Counted from the first letter of the stretch, positions 25,353 through 38,690 are shown. The stretch: DNA of 64,000 nucleotides from Brasenia schreberi (GCA_036023115.1 JAYKKT010000040.1:3159501-3223500), one strand, 5' to 3'. Made by a program: numbers and translations. The notes: generated by a model from the sequence alone, not told the origin.

Positions 25353-28300
25353 GAGGCCAGTACGGGAAGACGAAGGCCGAGATCGATCGGACGACATCGA
25401 GGGATACACCAGTGCTGCCTTCTTCTACGATCACATCCCTTTCTTCTCCATCGTCGTCTTCGTCGTCGTCGGGGTTGATTAGGGTTCCATCGTCGGTTCA
25501 GAGGAGAAGGACAGCGAACACGTCGGCTCTTAGGGTTTCGTTGCCGCATCATCAGGATCAGTTTCTCCAGGACAAGGTAGTACACGCCGCTAAATCGCGA
25601 GCTCTTCTTTGTGTCTTTAGGGTTTCATCTCGATCGTCTCCATCGGGGCTTAAGGTTTTGATCTAAAGAGGCTGCCATCGGTGTTTCCGCTCCTTCTCGC
25701 AGTGGTCGCGTTGATTTCGTGGAGGCTAGGGTTTTCTTCCTTCTTTAGGGTTCAGGGGGATTTGGGAGGGATTGGGGTGTAGTTCGAGTTTTTTCTTCAT
25801 GGATCTCCGTTCTTCTCGGTTTTCGTCTCACAGGTAGGTTTCCTTGAAGCGATGATCGGCTGCCGTTCATGTGGACCTTTCGGTTCCCGCATTTCGATAT
25901 CTTTGTGCATATGGGAATCCGTTGTGAATTATTCTTCTTTCCTCCGCTCTTCTGTGATTTGATGGTGAACTTTTCCTGTGTTGCATCTTCTGTATTGGGT
26001 TCTGGAGGAGCAAGCATGGTGCTTCCGAAAGATCGTCATCACATATGCAGTCGGAGAGTGCTCTCCTAATGAGTTGCGATTGGGAGAACCACTTTCGAAG
26101 ATGGATGGTTTGTGTTTCCGCTAGAGATGGGGGATCGTTCTTATCTTTTCCTTCTCTTATCCGCCATCGCCTCCATCAAGCTGGCTTTCAAGAGTTGTTC
26201 AAGTTTCTGGTTCCATTGAGGCTGGGGTAGCCTGAAATCTCGATCAGTGATCTTCACTTATCTGATTAAGTGACAAAAGATGGAAGATATTGAGTAGGAT
26301 TCTTTAAATTTTGCCAATGGGGGGAAATGAAGGACGTTGGTTTTGATATTTTCGGTGGCGCATAGGCTTCTAGAATCCTCTTTTGCGCATCTCATTTTTT
26401 GAAATCGAGATTGCCTAAATGCTTCGTGGTTTTATTGCAATCTCGGTATGAACATCGCCGGTCTGAAAACTGAAATGGATAGGTTTCGCAAAGCATATAA
26501 TAGTTTTGACTCTATCCTTAAGGTCCTTTCGAATATTCATATGTTTGGGATGGACTCGGCAGCCATTCTGTTTCATGGAACTAGTGAATGGATTTATCCG
26601 TTGGAATTAAACATCGGTTTACAAGATTCTTGTGTAACAGTTGCTGTCTGCACTTATTTGTCAAGGCTGATGGCCTATGATGTTGTTTATTTTGCAGAGG
26701 CGTGGCACAATTGATAATACTGATTGTCAACAAGATCCGGTGACCAGCGAGCCGATTGGAAGCTATACTGTTTGTTGTTTATGTGGAGATACTTATCGTG
26801 AAGAACCTGTATCTGTGGTAGGTCCTATTGTCCTTGGTTCGTCATCGATGTTTCTTCTGTATGCCTTGAGCATGAGAATATTGGATTTAATGAATAATAC
26901 TGCGCTCAAATTGTTTTATGGGTTTGCTGATGGGTTTAATTGCCGACGTAACCATCTTGAGGTGTGGTGCGTTCGTTATGGCCTTTGTCATTGCTATTTA
27001 TTACGACTTGTGCAAAACTTGCAGATTTACTACTGTGCCTGCATTGGAAGGACGACATCTGCTCATGCATCTTGTGTTTCTTCTGCGCGTTCTTCTGGTA
27101 CTCTAGCCAAATGTCGTGCTTGTGAGATCTGCAGTGATGAACCAGTGGTTAATGGAAGAGAGTTTGCGTCTGTGAGAATGCCAAGCAAAGTGGAAACTGC
27201 CAGGGTCATTGACCCTGACCTTAACTGGAAAACGGATTCAAAAGCACCAAAAAGTAATAAGAGGGCTATTAGACGGGCCAGAACTGCATTAGCTGGTAGT
27301 CTTGAGAAGTCACGAACAAAAAGTTTATCTTGCCTTGTAGATTTGAACGACAATGCCTCCGAGAGAATAGAGGAAATGCCAGTTTCTGAAAGTGAGAAGG
27401 TTCGATATTTATTTTTTGTTTATGCCTTATTACCTGTGCTCAGTAATCTGTTAATTCATGTGTTATTTTCTTTCATGCAAACTAATTATGCGTTTCTCGT
27501 TTGCAGCTTGGTATATCTGTACTTGGTAGGCGATTTACTGATACAGTTGTTAGTGTTCCCATTAAGAAAAGGCGCATCCCACTGGTCCAGCCTCCATCAC
27601 CCCCACCTCGAACACCTTCCCCTGCTTTCTTTTTCAAGAAACAGTCTCCTCTTGATCTTGAAGAATCTTTAGCAAATTCTGATAATGATTGGCATGTTTC
27701 CGGTGATGGTAGTGTTGCAGAAGAGCTGTTGCAAATGAGCACTACATCAAGAAAAGTGAAGAAAGTGCATCCGTCTGAACCGGGGACTGAGTTAAGTGAT
27801 TTTGTGGCCGTCACTGGACAATGTGCTGACACTGTAGATTTTTCTGGTATTTCAATGTTGGCAGCTGCTGCTTGTAAAAGCGAACTGGAGGCTGGTAGCG
27901 GTAGTTCTGAAGCCACGGATGAAGGTCTTCCATCTTCTGAGAATGTATATGGAAGGCCATGCGATGAATTGGATCGCAGTGAACAGCATGTGATGGTAAT
28001 TGATCCTAAGGTCCAAGCTTTGAACACAAAAGAAAATGCTGCGAAAGGGACTGAAGATTTACTCGGTAGAACAAGCAATTGCTCTGAACCCTGCAATCCA
28101 TGCCAAAAGGATATTGAGAATTATGGAGGTCATGAAATGGACTCTATGGATGTGCTAGGTTCTCTTAATCCAAAGGACTTGAAAAGTTTGGAAACAAGTG
28201 TTGTTGAGAAAGATCGAGGAATGATGCACGACCATGATTCCGCTTTTCCACATGTAGATAGGACAATCTGGGATTTGAATACTCCCATGGATGAGTGGAG

Positions 28301-31300
28301 GAGTTCTTCAGATGACGTTACAAACAGGGAAAATGAGAAATACAATGCAAGCTGTAGTAAAGAACTCGGTGATCATCTAAGACCGACACCAAGCAACTCA
28401 CATACAGAGGATAATATCTCCTTGGGGAAGTCTGAATTGCAGAGGCTCGATTGTAATACTGAAGTGTCTGAGGGACCTGCTTATCCTTGCCAGAGTTGCC
28501 CAGCAGGTTGTAAATCAAAGGGAGGTGGATCGAAGTGCCTTTTCGAGGGTGTTTCACTTGTTGAATCAGATGGAGTTTTGGTACCTTCAATGACATCTGA
28601 TGGAACTCACGACTCATCAGAGAAAAAGGAATCTGTGGATGCTGATACTAGTCCATTTGGTTCTACCATGGTTGCAGCAACTGATTTAAAAGGCTACCCG
28701 TCAGAGATGGAAGAACATCCGTGTAGGAGTGGTATTACGGGTGATGATACTGGATTAGACGCTATAATCACGGATCCCACTAAGAAGGATATTGTTCGTG
28801 CTGAGGTTGTACTCAGCGCTCATAATCTATCTGAACATATTTGTGTACATGCAGAGGATGATGTGCTTCTTAGTTGTGGTGCGGAAATAAATGTTCATGG
28901 TCCACCAGCAGCGTCACATCCTTCTGGGAACAATTCTTGTATGGCATCTGCAGTGGTGTTCGAGGAAAAAGCAGACGAAGTTCCTGATGTTGATGATCAA
29001 CATTTGATGGTAGCTAAAGGGGATGATTCGCTTGTGGAGAATCAAATGAGCGGTTCAACTGATCTTAGCTGTCCTGCAGTTGAGAAATCTAGTGGAAATA
29101 ATCATCGTGGGGACAGTTCTGTTGAGCAGAATTGTGTTTCAATAGTTAGTACTGATGATACTGCAGCTTTTGGAGATGTTGAAAATGCATCGAATTGCGA
29201 GGGTGCTGGCAGTCAGCAGCTTCAACCAGAGACGGTGGTTTTTGAAACTAAAGAGGAAGAATGCCCCAGACTGGCTTGTGAGAATATCGATTCTGCTGAA
29301 GCTCAAAGAAGAACCGACCAGAGAAATTTGCCGTCCATCGGCAACAAACAAGATCCCACTACAGGGGAACCTGTTTCTGTTAATTTCAGCTCGCGGGGTG
29401 TAGGTTCAGAGAATTCTGTTGATGAGCACGTTAATTGCTCACTTGAAGATACAGACTTGGGAACTTATGGTAGTGACTGTGAGTCAGATGGTTCTCAGAA
29501 TATTCCTGAACTTGCTGCTGTTGATGTGAGCGGGGCACATGAGAAACACCCAGATGATGATTCCCAGATCGAAGATGGTGAATTCAGGGAACTTGCATCT
29601 GATTGGGACGAAGACATGGCTGAAGATCTGGAAGTTGAACATTTGGATTATGGATCTCCGGACACTAGGGACATTGATGACTTTGATAAGTCCATAGAAG
29701 ACCATTATGCCGGATCATTACAAGAAGAGAGCATGGATTGTAAGCGGAAACTTCTGGTTGAATATTTTCCTTCAGCCTTTTCCGAGGATGCTACGAGTAC
29801 TGAGAAGAAAGAGGATGGTGTTTGGGATTGTGAGGACCAATCATTGAAAGCTGAAGGGTCAGGCAGAGCTAATTCCATGATGATGGTGGGAGAAGTTCTT
29901 AAGGGTTATGCAGATTTAATAGACAATAAGGAGATGAGCAGGAACAACGAGGTTGCTGGAGCGTCCTGTGCAAGCAGGGATGAAGTGTCATCTGGTAAGG
30001 AACCGTGTGTACAAGGTGAAGCTGCCATGGACTTGGACTTGGTTGATTCAAGTGGTCGGCATGAGAAATCCTTAAGTGTAGATTGCCACCCTCAGAATGC
30101 CAAGGCTACTACCGAAGATAGTCACACCAAAAGAGGTCGTGAGGAGGTTGACTTGCATCGGCCAAGTGCTGGAGAAGCTGTGGCGAGAGGTGGGTCAGCA
30201 TCAAGCAGAAGGCTTTCCTCACGGATTGAAGGTCCGGTTTTCTCTGAAACTGCCGATGGGAAGGAGAGGAGACGTGCACATGAGAACAGGCAACCCTCTT
30301 TACTTTCAGTTTCCTTTTTTTGTTGATTTCTTCTTGCAGACAACATCGTCCAACTAAGATTCATCTTGTTGAATCTAATGCTTAGCTTTCTTTTTCTGGC
30401 TTCAGGTTTGATGAATACCGTGAAGCAAAACAAGTTGGTAGGGATACTGGTCGAGTGAGGCGATCAACAGTAGGTATCCGTGGTAGAGGAAGAGGAAGTG
30501 ATTGGTTGGACTCTCCAAATGGTTATTGGGGTCCAAACCAGCATGATCCACCTACTCAGTATGGCCCTTCTGGTATGCGTCGTATGGCATCAGATAATGC
30601 CGCTACAGTTGCTGCTGCTAAATTACACAGCAGCGGCTTTGTTGTTGCACCTGATGGCACCATCATAAGGGCAGGCAGGTCGCGAACGAGCGACCGGTTT
30701 GGGGGCAGATCTATTGGTACATCTCTGACAACTTCACGTGGTGGTCTTGTTAGACGACGATCACCAACAGAGAGAGAAGACGGTTTGAACTTTGGTATCC
30801 AGTTGGGACTTAAATCCGTTAGAGAGATCAGTCCTGATGGACTTCTTAATGGCGGGAGAAGCAGATCACGGGGATATGGCCCGCGGGTTATTGATCCAAC
30901 TCCTAGTCATGAAATATTGGGTGATGACAGAGAACGTTCATCTTTACGCATCGACCACCATGCTGGCAGACCAGAGAGGAGCTTTTCACCTGGTGATAGA
31001 AACTGTCTCTCTCAATCCTCTAGGAGGTCTCCTAGAGGAAGAAATGCGGTTCAGTACGATGGAGAAGAACATTGTTTGCGCACTCGTAGTCGATCTCCAA
31101 ATTTTAGGCCCAGAACACAATCTCAAAGGATCAGATCAGCTAGTGGCAGGCCTACCTATTTAGAAGATTTCAATAGTTTTGCTCCATTATCCCGTGATTG
31201 TTCTTCTCCATCTTCATCCAGATGGGTTGATGACAGAAGGGATGTGGTTCAGTTCAGAGAATGCGAGTTCCGCAAATCTTCATTGGAAAGGATCTCCCCG

Positions 31301-31762
31301 GGAAGGGTGTTACCTAGAAGTACCCGCAGGTACGACATGTTGGGTTCTCCGAGAAGGGCGGAGGCAGATGTGTACTTGAGGTCCCCTGGGTTAGATGTTG
31401 ATGATCGGGGGCCGCGGTATGATATATCAAGGGACCTGAGGAGGAGGCATGGTGAACGATATGGGGTAGATCATCCTGGTCGACCATATAATAGTGATGC
31501 TCATGACAGACGCATTCGGTACAACATTGATGGTGGACTTCAGGGTCGCAGATTCCGTGGAAATGCAGCGGAATTTCAGAGAAGAGGCAGTTCAAAAGAT
31601 TCCGATCAGAGAAGAGAGAGAAAACTTGGGGAGAGAGTTTCAAGTAGAGAAGAGGAGGTTGGACATTCTAGATACAGTAGAAAAGAAAGAAGAAACCCAA
31701 ACTTCAAGCGTTTTCAAATCGACGATGACGACGACTTACGGTCTAGAAGAAGACCTTCCTGA
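25349..31762 (+). CDS. Large plant protein of unknown function with N-terminal zinc-binding pattern and Arg/Ser-rich C-terminus
   Basis: Five exons give a ~1,620-residue frame: 25349-25576, 26698-26817, 27025-27399, 27507-30289 and 30406-31762. The start is the first ATG after an in-frame TGA. Introns 1-3 are GT-AG; intron 4 uses a GC donor, the only choice that keeps the frame. Residues ~102-154 (exons 2 and 3) carry C-x2-C-x14-C-x-C-x7-H-x2-C-x12-C-x2-C, which fits the RING-CH pattern. Then come a basic stretch, a proline motif (PPSPPPRTPSP, ~270), a long Ser/Asp/Glu-rich acidic region with EDGEFREL (~930), and from ~1170 an Arg/Ser-rich tail with many RS, RG and SPGR-type pairs. The composition suggests a nuclear, RNA- or chromatin-associated protein, which is inference. 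I do not recognise a named gene. Confidence 0.8.
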
Positions 31763-34119
31763 TTGCCAGTTTTTTGCGAGTTTCTTTTGTTGGTGCATCT
31801 GTGGCTTGAGGATGATCTCCGAGATCTGTTATCTGCAAGAGATATTCTAAGCACAGTTACCTTTCAGAATTTTGTTAAGGCTCATTTCGTTTTTGTTTCA
31901 TGGGTCCAGCGCAGAGCATGGTTAGATGCTCTGCAAGGCAGTGTTATCACAAGCTGTGTTAATGAAATGCAGAAGCTGTCGATGGTTCGGCCGATTGTTC
32001 ATGCGACTGCTTGTTCAGTGATCGGCAAAGTTAACCTATGTGTAGGTTACAAGTATGTGTTGACTGCTGATGGATTTTGATTAGGGATATGCAAATAATT
32101 ACATGAAGTTCAATATAAAAGTGGGGTTTACATTTTCTTTTCAATTAATTTGAGAAGGATTTCTTTCCATGCGTTACAAATGTACTAATTGATGATCAAG
32201 TTTGTGGTGGCTACTTGAGTTCTTTCTGATAATTGATAAACGGCCAACTGCATGGATAGGACTTCCGATCGAGGTGTTGCTTAAACTTCATACTGCAGAA
32301 GGCAGGCTTTGCCAGATTATGGTTGGTCTCAATCTGGCTCGAAGAGTTGACCCATGTCACTATATGTTCAGTGGCTGATGGTTAATCTTTGACTTGGAGA
32401 GAGAACCAAATGCAGCCATAATTTTTAAGAGGACTCTAATCCCAACATGACTGCTATCACACTTCAATCCAAATTTCCTTCTTCATGTCGATTTTAATTT
32501 GTCGAGTACAGAAAATTCTTATTCGATTGTGAGGAGGGGAAATTTTCTTTTAAGGTTTAATCTTGGGAGAAGAGTTCTGGGTCTGGACAGGTCGATCAGC
32601 TGAACAATGAAGGCTGTATTCCTCTTGGTGACCATGATCGCCTCTCTGGCTTTTTTCTTCTGGTTTTCATAGCTCTGCTGCTCCTAGTATTGATGGATAC
32701 ACTGCCTCTATATGCACTTTCTGCACAAATTTGCACCCTTCACCATCCAATTGGTTGGCACATTTTCTCTGAAATATGATTTTTCGATTGTCTCGTGGAC
32801 GTACCAACGACCTCCGTTGTGAGTTAGAGATCAACAAGAAAACCTAGAGTGTGTGGTCTCCAAGATCTTAGTCTCATGGAGCGGTCATCCATATATAGGC
32901 CCACCTGAGAAGATCATATATCAATTGGATCTTTAGTCTGTTGAAGTTATTGGATGCCATTTAACGGTTCTTTTACTTTTTGTAAGTGCAATAAAGATTG
33001 TAATTGTTACTTTGGAGAGTTATTTGAATGCAAACTCCTAGGGGTGATAGAAAGTCACAAGAACCAAATTAAAACACGGATTGTTCATGGTTTGGTTATC
33101 AACTCGAGATCTCAAAGATATTGCTCAAGTTACAATAGCAGAAGAGCTGCTGCTAATCAAAGTTTAAAAATGTTGGATAAACATGGTTTTCTAAAATATA
33201 TTTGCGTAAAGTACAGTAAACTAAACATGCCAAGACAAGCCGAATCGTGCTGGAAGTGCAATTTTCATTGTTCATCTGGTATAGCCTAAAGAGCCAGCTA
33301 GTATTCGGTTCATTTAGATCATGAAACAAGTATAAGCCTGTCATGTGTCAAACTGAGCTGCACCATAAGTGGCTCGGTTCTTTCACCATCTCTGAAACCC
33401 TAGATCCTGATTGGTGTACATGCACTGCTTAATGCTCCTATTGTATGTAAAACCTCATTACAGCAGCGGTCGTTTCTTTATTGTGCACAAACCTTTTGAA
33501 GGTATACGCTTTAATCAACACTCTATTCATGAACCTCTCTTTTTCCCACATCTAGTTAAACAATTTAATAAATCAAAGGTTAAACTAACCAGGTTAAGCA
33601 AATCAACTAACAGCCTCTTCGGAAGTTTACTATCAAGAGAATCTGTGCATACCTTTCAGCATGGATCCAGATCCAAGTGAGTTAAATAGCTCTTGCAATT
33701 ACAATTAAGTTTGTAAATATAGTCACGCGGTTGAACACAAGCACAACAATCTTAGAATTTGTCTCGTATTAAAGAACCCTGTCTATTAGCCAATAGTGCT
33801 GCATCAAAACACTAATACAAAGAGCATAAATGGCAAAACTAAAGCACAAAAAGACTGTAAACATGATTTAGGTTTAAACTATAGTTCTTCTCACACACGT
33901 AGATAGCCAAAAGCCCATCAGAAGGGTAATACACGTTCCTTTGCAAGTTTAGGCCACAAATGTCCAGCAACCATATTAACAGGGTTTAATATCGAAAAAG
34001 CAATGACGAACCATGTAATAATTGTATTAAACATCGTAACTTCACACAAAGATATTAAGTTACTCAAATCACACGCATTCCATTTTGTCCATCTCACAAC
34101 AATAACATGGAAATTTTTA
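31763..34119. other. Convergent intergenic region
   Basis: The interval lies between the 3' ends of two convergent genes and should contain both 3' untranslated regions. Stop codons interrupt all frames and I see no additional exon or recognisable mobile element. Confidence 0.6.
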
Positions 34120-34721
34120 TCACTTGGGATAATAGTTCTGAGGGTAACCAGCAGGAGGATAGCCCTGAGGAGCAGGAGGGTAGGCTGGAGCAGGAGGATA
34201 GCCCCCAGGAGCAGGAGGGTAGGCTGGAGCAGGAGGATATCCATAAGGCTGATATGGTGGAGGGTATCCAACTGGGGGAGGAACGGGCTGTTCTATGCGT
34301 GACATCTGCTGAAAAGGAGGTACCGTCATTGGCCCCGGGGGTCCGAACTTGCCATCTCTTTTGTCCAATTCAATTTTGTGTTGGGTCTGCAATATCCCAG
34401 AAAATGCATTAGGAAGGATGGATATCACCACTATAATGTAAATACCATGGAAATGTATGTTTACTGATAGACCTGCATGCATGCGCAAACCCTGCAAGAT
34501 ACAACGATGAGGAAGCTTAGTATACGTCAAACTAGGAAGCTACACATATTAACAAGATCAATGAGACATACGTGCAATATACAGAGTCCGACAAACAATT
34601 GAGAATATGTGAAGCAGCTGATAGATCCTCACTCCCAACAATAATCGCCACAAGTGAGAATATGCATGCAATTTGTTGGAGACAGAACATAAACCCCTGA
34701 AGTATGCCCATGAGTTAATTA

Positions 34722-34776
<55 letters not shown>

Positions 34777-37089
34777 GATTATGCAGTTGTCACACTGCGT
34801 TGTCTGGATATTGAACTCATCTTGTAACAAGAAACGGGTTGAGGCAACAGAATTGCCAAAGCATAGGAAAACCTGCACCAGTTAAAAAAAAATTCAAAGT
34901 AAATATGGAATGCAATTATGTTCATGCACCACACAGAGATCATCTGGAAGAAACATTCCACAATGTTCTCTGGGTGAATCGTTATGCATCATTATCATCA
35001 TTGTTTTGATTTTTAGGTTTTCTATCCAAGTATGAGTATTCTTTCTCATCGACCCTAGCTATTGGCTGGAAATCTTGGAAGCCTTAGACCTGTGGAGTTA
35101 TACGACAAAAGTTCTGAAAGATTCCAATCAAGTACAATTAATCCAGAAAACGAAGGCAATTTCCCAAACAAAACTGCCCCTTTTACAAGGATTGAGACAA
35201 ACTTCAGTTTTTTCCTGTTTGTCACGTCTAAGTTGGCTCCTACTGGGTAGGCAACCACTCCACTGAACAGAAACCACAAGCGTTGAAATCGGGCAGCTTT
35301 TGGGATAAATTTTATCTGTTAATTAGCTAAGAATATCACCTTGTCTGGGTCCGGAAGGGCCAAAATTACTTGAGAGATGGATGATGGTGTTTTATATGTT
35401 CATAAGATTGATTAAGTGTCAGTTTTTGTATAATTGCCTAAAGAATCATACATCAAGGTTCCTTGAATACAATTTCAGTAGCTGATGCCTATTTATGAAC
35501 AAAAGGGCATGCACACCTCGGTGCATAGACAAAACTCTGGACATTTACTCTCGCCACACCTTCCACTGCACGGCATGTAACCTGCACAACATTGATACCT
35601 GTGGCAGCATGCAAGTAACATAGTCAAAAGTATTGAAGAAGATGCCAATGTTTTGTGGAAAGAATTAAGAAGGAGGTCCTACCTGTTCATATCATTGTAG
35701 ATAGCTCGTTTGCGTAGCAAATATGACACACAAGGCCCACTATATAAACCAAGGAGAATGTTAGTCTCACGAATAGAAAACCTTTCCCATTTCCAAAAGA
35801 AATATCAAGTGAAAAACCTTCTGATAAGCACCAGGTGTGCAACAAAACATAAAGGATGTTGGTTAAAGTCATGACAAAAGCATTCTTTGGTCATAGTGCC
35901 ACAAGATTTAGTCACCCACCTTGCAGACTGTTAGAACCATGGCCATGAATCATCACATGACGAACGACAATTGGCCATCGGGAACATGAAAAAGGGGACA
36001 CAAGGATTAGCTTCTTCGTTATTACTCATGATATGAGGAGAGGAAGATGTTGATTAGGAACGAAAAAGGAGAGAAGAACTTCTCCACAAAAAGTGGAAGC
36101 TTCATTTGGTCCAGTTTGTTTCCCACCAGAGATCCTTAGCCAAGACAGTGTGTTCCTAACTGATTCCTCTCTCATTTGGTCTTCACTGCCAACTAGTACT
36201 CCAGTTCAGTATGTTTCATCAAACAAAGAACATTTTACTGCATTCAAAAGCAACTTAAACGCCATATTAAATGGATACTCATATAACCATTAATTTGTTT
36301 GAGCTATTTCGTCTAAACTAAGGATTCAATAATTTTTGGAATATCGAATGCAGATTATCATGGTCTTTCAGGATCCTCAGTCTTTGATCTAAGGCATTGG
36401 CTGCCGAACGAGTTTCTACTTTAAGATTGGCATGATTGATTATTAGAATTCAACATAATGAAATAATGTCACGTTCAGATTTTATAACTGTACAAAATAA
36501 GTAAAGTTTCTTTATGTCAAAATGCCACACGATTAACATAGCTCAATAATGATTCAAAAAGGTTCGGTTCCTATAACCATAGAAACATATATGAAGGTTA
36601 ACAAAAATCGATTGTCTCCCACTCAAATGCATCAAAAGAGAAAACAAACAGACGTTCTGAACAAAAGAAATTTCCTAAAATACAAGGAAAGACAGAATAA
36701 TTCAAAGTGAACACAGGGGGAAGAAAATTCCACAACAAAGTAAGTTTATTGCCATTAGGATCTAAAGATCTAAAGGTTTAGAGACAGAAGCACTCACCAC
36801 CAAAGCGAGAAGCAGCAATCTGCAGAAAATAAAACAAGAAAATGACAGAGAAACATTTATCATCGTAGGCCCAAAAGAAGAAAAAAAACAGAGACAGAAT
36901 GGTGTCCAGGAGACGATGAAATCTATAACCATAAAACTCGAGAAAAGCAATTTGGCTCCTATAGTGATGGTAGTAGTGACGAAACATACATGGTAGATCA
37001 GCCTGAATGGTGCTCATGAGATCCGTATGCCATAGATTCCCGTAGTTCTTGCGACTCTCCATCTTCTGCGCGAGGTCTTGAGATGCCAT
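34120..37089 (-). CDS. Conserved Cys-rich plant protein with Pro/Gly/Tyr-rich tail
   Basis: Eight exons, all GT-AG, join into 255 residues. In transcript order: 36990-37089, 36798-36819, 35683-35739, 35517-35598, 34777-34872, 34572-34696, 34473-34491 and 34120-34386. The start is the first ATG of the open exon (MASQDLAQK). Motifs include KNYGNLWHTDL, a junction-spanning YCCFSLWCGPCVSYLLRKRA, CCAGYMPCSGRCGESKCPE, EVFLCFGNSVASTRF, DEFNIQTTQCDNCIIGF and CACMQTQHKIELDKRDGKF, then a GYPPAP-repeat tail (~210-255). I know this as a strongly conserved plant family without an assigned biochemical role. The segment after CIIG is hydrophobic (~137-158) and may be membrane-embedded. Exons 2 and 7 are only 22 and 19 nt. 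I give no symbol. Confidence 0.88.
34725..34774. repeat. (GA)n microsatellite at the start of an intron
   Basis: The repeat occupies the first bases of intron 5 of the minus-strand gene. In transcript sense the intron reads GTACTCTCTC and continues as (TC)n. Confidence 0.95.
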
Positions 37090-37559
37090 CTCTATTAACC
37101 GCACAAAAACGAATCCCTCCCTCCTTCAACCGAAAACCCCTCTTCTAAACCTCTTTACGCAGCGAAACACCCCAAGCAGTTCAAACCAGGACACTCGGAG
37201 AATCGATCAGAAGAGAGAGAAAGAGAGAGAGAGAGCTTGTGCTGCCTTGGCGTAAAAGGGTCGTCGCGATTTCGCGTCCTCAGCCGGTCTCCGCGTAGCT
37301 TCCGAAAGGGCGGCCGAACGAGAAAACGGCTACATGAACAGACTTAAATACCCCTAACCCGGATTCTTGCAAACAAAATTTGGCAAGATATTCGAAAATC
37401 AGGATGCCTGGCTTTCTCATTCCCCATTGTTTTCTTTATTCGGTCACTCATCGTTAATATGCTTTAAATATGTCAACATCTCTCCAAACAAGTATTTTTT
37501 TAAATTTTTGTTTGATTAAATTGGATAATAAAATATTAATATATAAAAAAAATCTTCTT

Positions 37560-37655
37560 TTTTTATAATATTGAGGTTGAAGCCCGATGCATTGGAACTC
37601 ATGACTTTTACTTGTGAATCAACCCACCAACCAGGTGAATTATATCGTGTGGATG
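37560..37655 (-). mobile_element. tRNA-derived SINE copy
   Basis: The minus strand contains CACCTGGTTGGTGGGTTGA, AAGTCATGAGTTCCAAT and GGGCTTCAACCTC, corresponding to box A, box B and the conserved 3' motif of the family. Confidence 0.55.
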
Positions 37656-38311
37656 AATTAGACTGAGTAGGTGTCAGAAAAGCTAGACCAGACTTGGTGA
37701 GGATAGCTTGTACCAACTACGCATGTGACTCAGAGACCGAGTCTACCCTTGGTTCGGGTCCAATGTAACGTAACCCGACCCATAGCAGTCCTCGTAAAAC
37801 CCAGATAATATGAGGACTCTTTAGACTTTTTGTTGATAACTTATTCTACGATACCGTCACCACATTTAGAAAATTCCACGGAAGGACTGTAAGCCAGCAG
37901 CCTCCCTTAAAAGAAATTGGAAAGTACGCCATTAATTTTTATTATTTAGGGTGAGCCCTACCTGCATGTGGAGTTGGACAAACCGTCATGATACTTCAAT
38001 TTTTAATGATTGAACCGACGCAGCGTTTGCATCATGCAGACACGGCCGGTTCTCTATAAGACTTGAACCGGTTTTTCAAAACCACTGGTTCCGGTTTGCT
38101 TGGAATCACCAATGGTAATCGAGTTGGGATTTAGTTTCGGTTTGAAAAATAGTTAACTTTTTTTAAAATAATATATAAAAAAATAACAGTTGTTCATTGG
38201 TTTCGATTTTGATCCAATGAAAAAGAGAAAGTGAATCCAAATTGCTGCAGCGAGAAGGATATTCTAATTCGGTTTCAATTCTAATTTTGTTTATGTATGA
38301 TACGGGGCGGA

Positions 38312-38596
38312 TGAGTGATCATATAGAAAATACAGTATACATAATGAGGTTGTTAGAAACAAATTATGAGTGACACAAATAGAGAATATATAAGAATGTA
38401 TGAAAAACTAGATTTTGAAAGTATTAAAAGAGGTAGAGGACGACCACAAAAGTGTTAGAAAGAAACAATAAAGATTGATCTAGCTTATTGTGAGTTAACT
38501 TCTAACATGGTACATGATAGGGTTACGTGGAAACAAAAAATCCATGTAGCCAACCCCGTCTAGTATGAGATTAGTTGTTGCTGTTGTTGTTTATAC
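38312..38596 (+). mobile_element. Short RTE LINE 3' fragment with target-site duplication
   Basis: GATACGGGGCGGA is present at 38299-38311 and at 38597-38609; the repeat extends further with mismatches. The 285-bp insert matches the last part of the RTE copies (GGATGAGTGATCATA, then AGAGGTAGAGGACGACC, then CCGTCTAGTATGAG) and ends in a TTG-type tail. It landed next to the minus-strand SINE at 38600-38690. Confidence 0.88.
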
Positions 38597-38599
38597 GAT

Positions 38600-38690
38600 A
38601 CGGGGCGGAAGCCAGTTCCACACCCTTGGGTATGAAACTCATGACCTTCAACTTGTGAGTCAGGTGACCTATTGCTCTTTGTACCGTTTA
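38600..38690 (-). mobile_element. tRNA-derived SINE copy
   Basis: The minus strand contains AGGTCACCTGACTCACAAG, TTGAAGGTCATGAGTTTCAT and GGAACTGGCTTCCGCC in family order. Confidence 0.65.

Noticed and set aside
26448..26697. Open frame upstream of exon 2 of the large gene
   Set aside because: It lies in intron 1; the acceptor at 26696-26697 and the phase with exon 1 (ending 25576) explain the gene without it.
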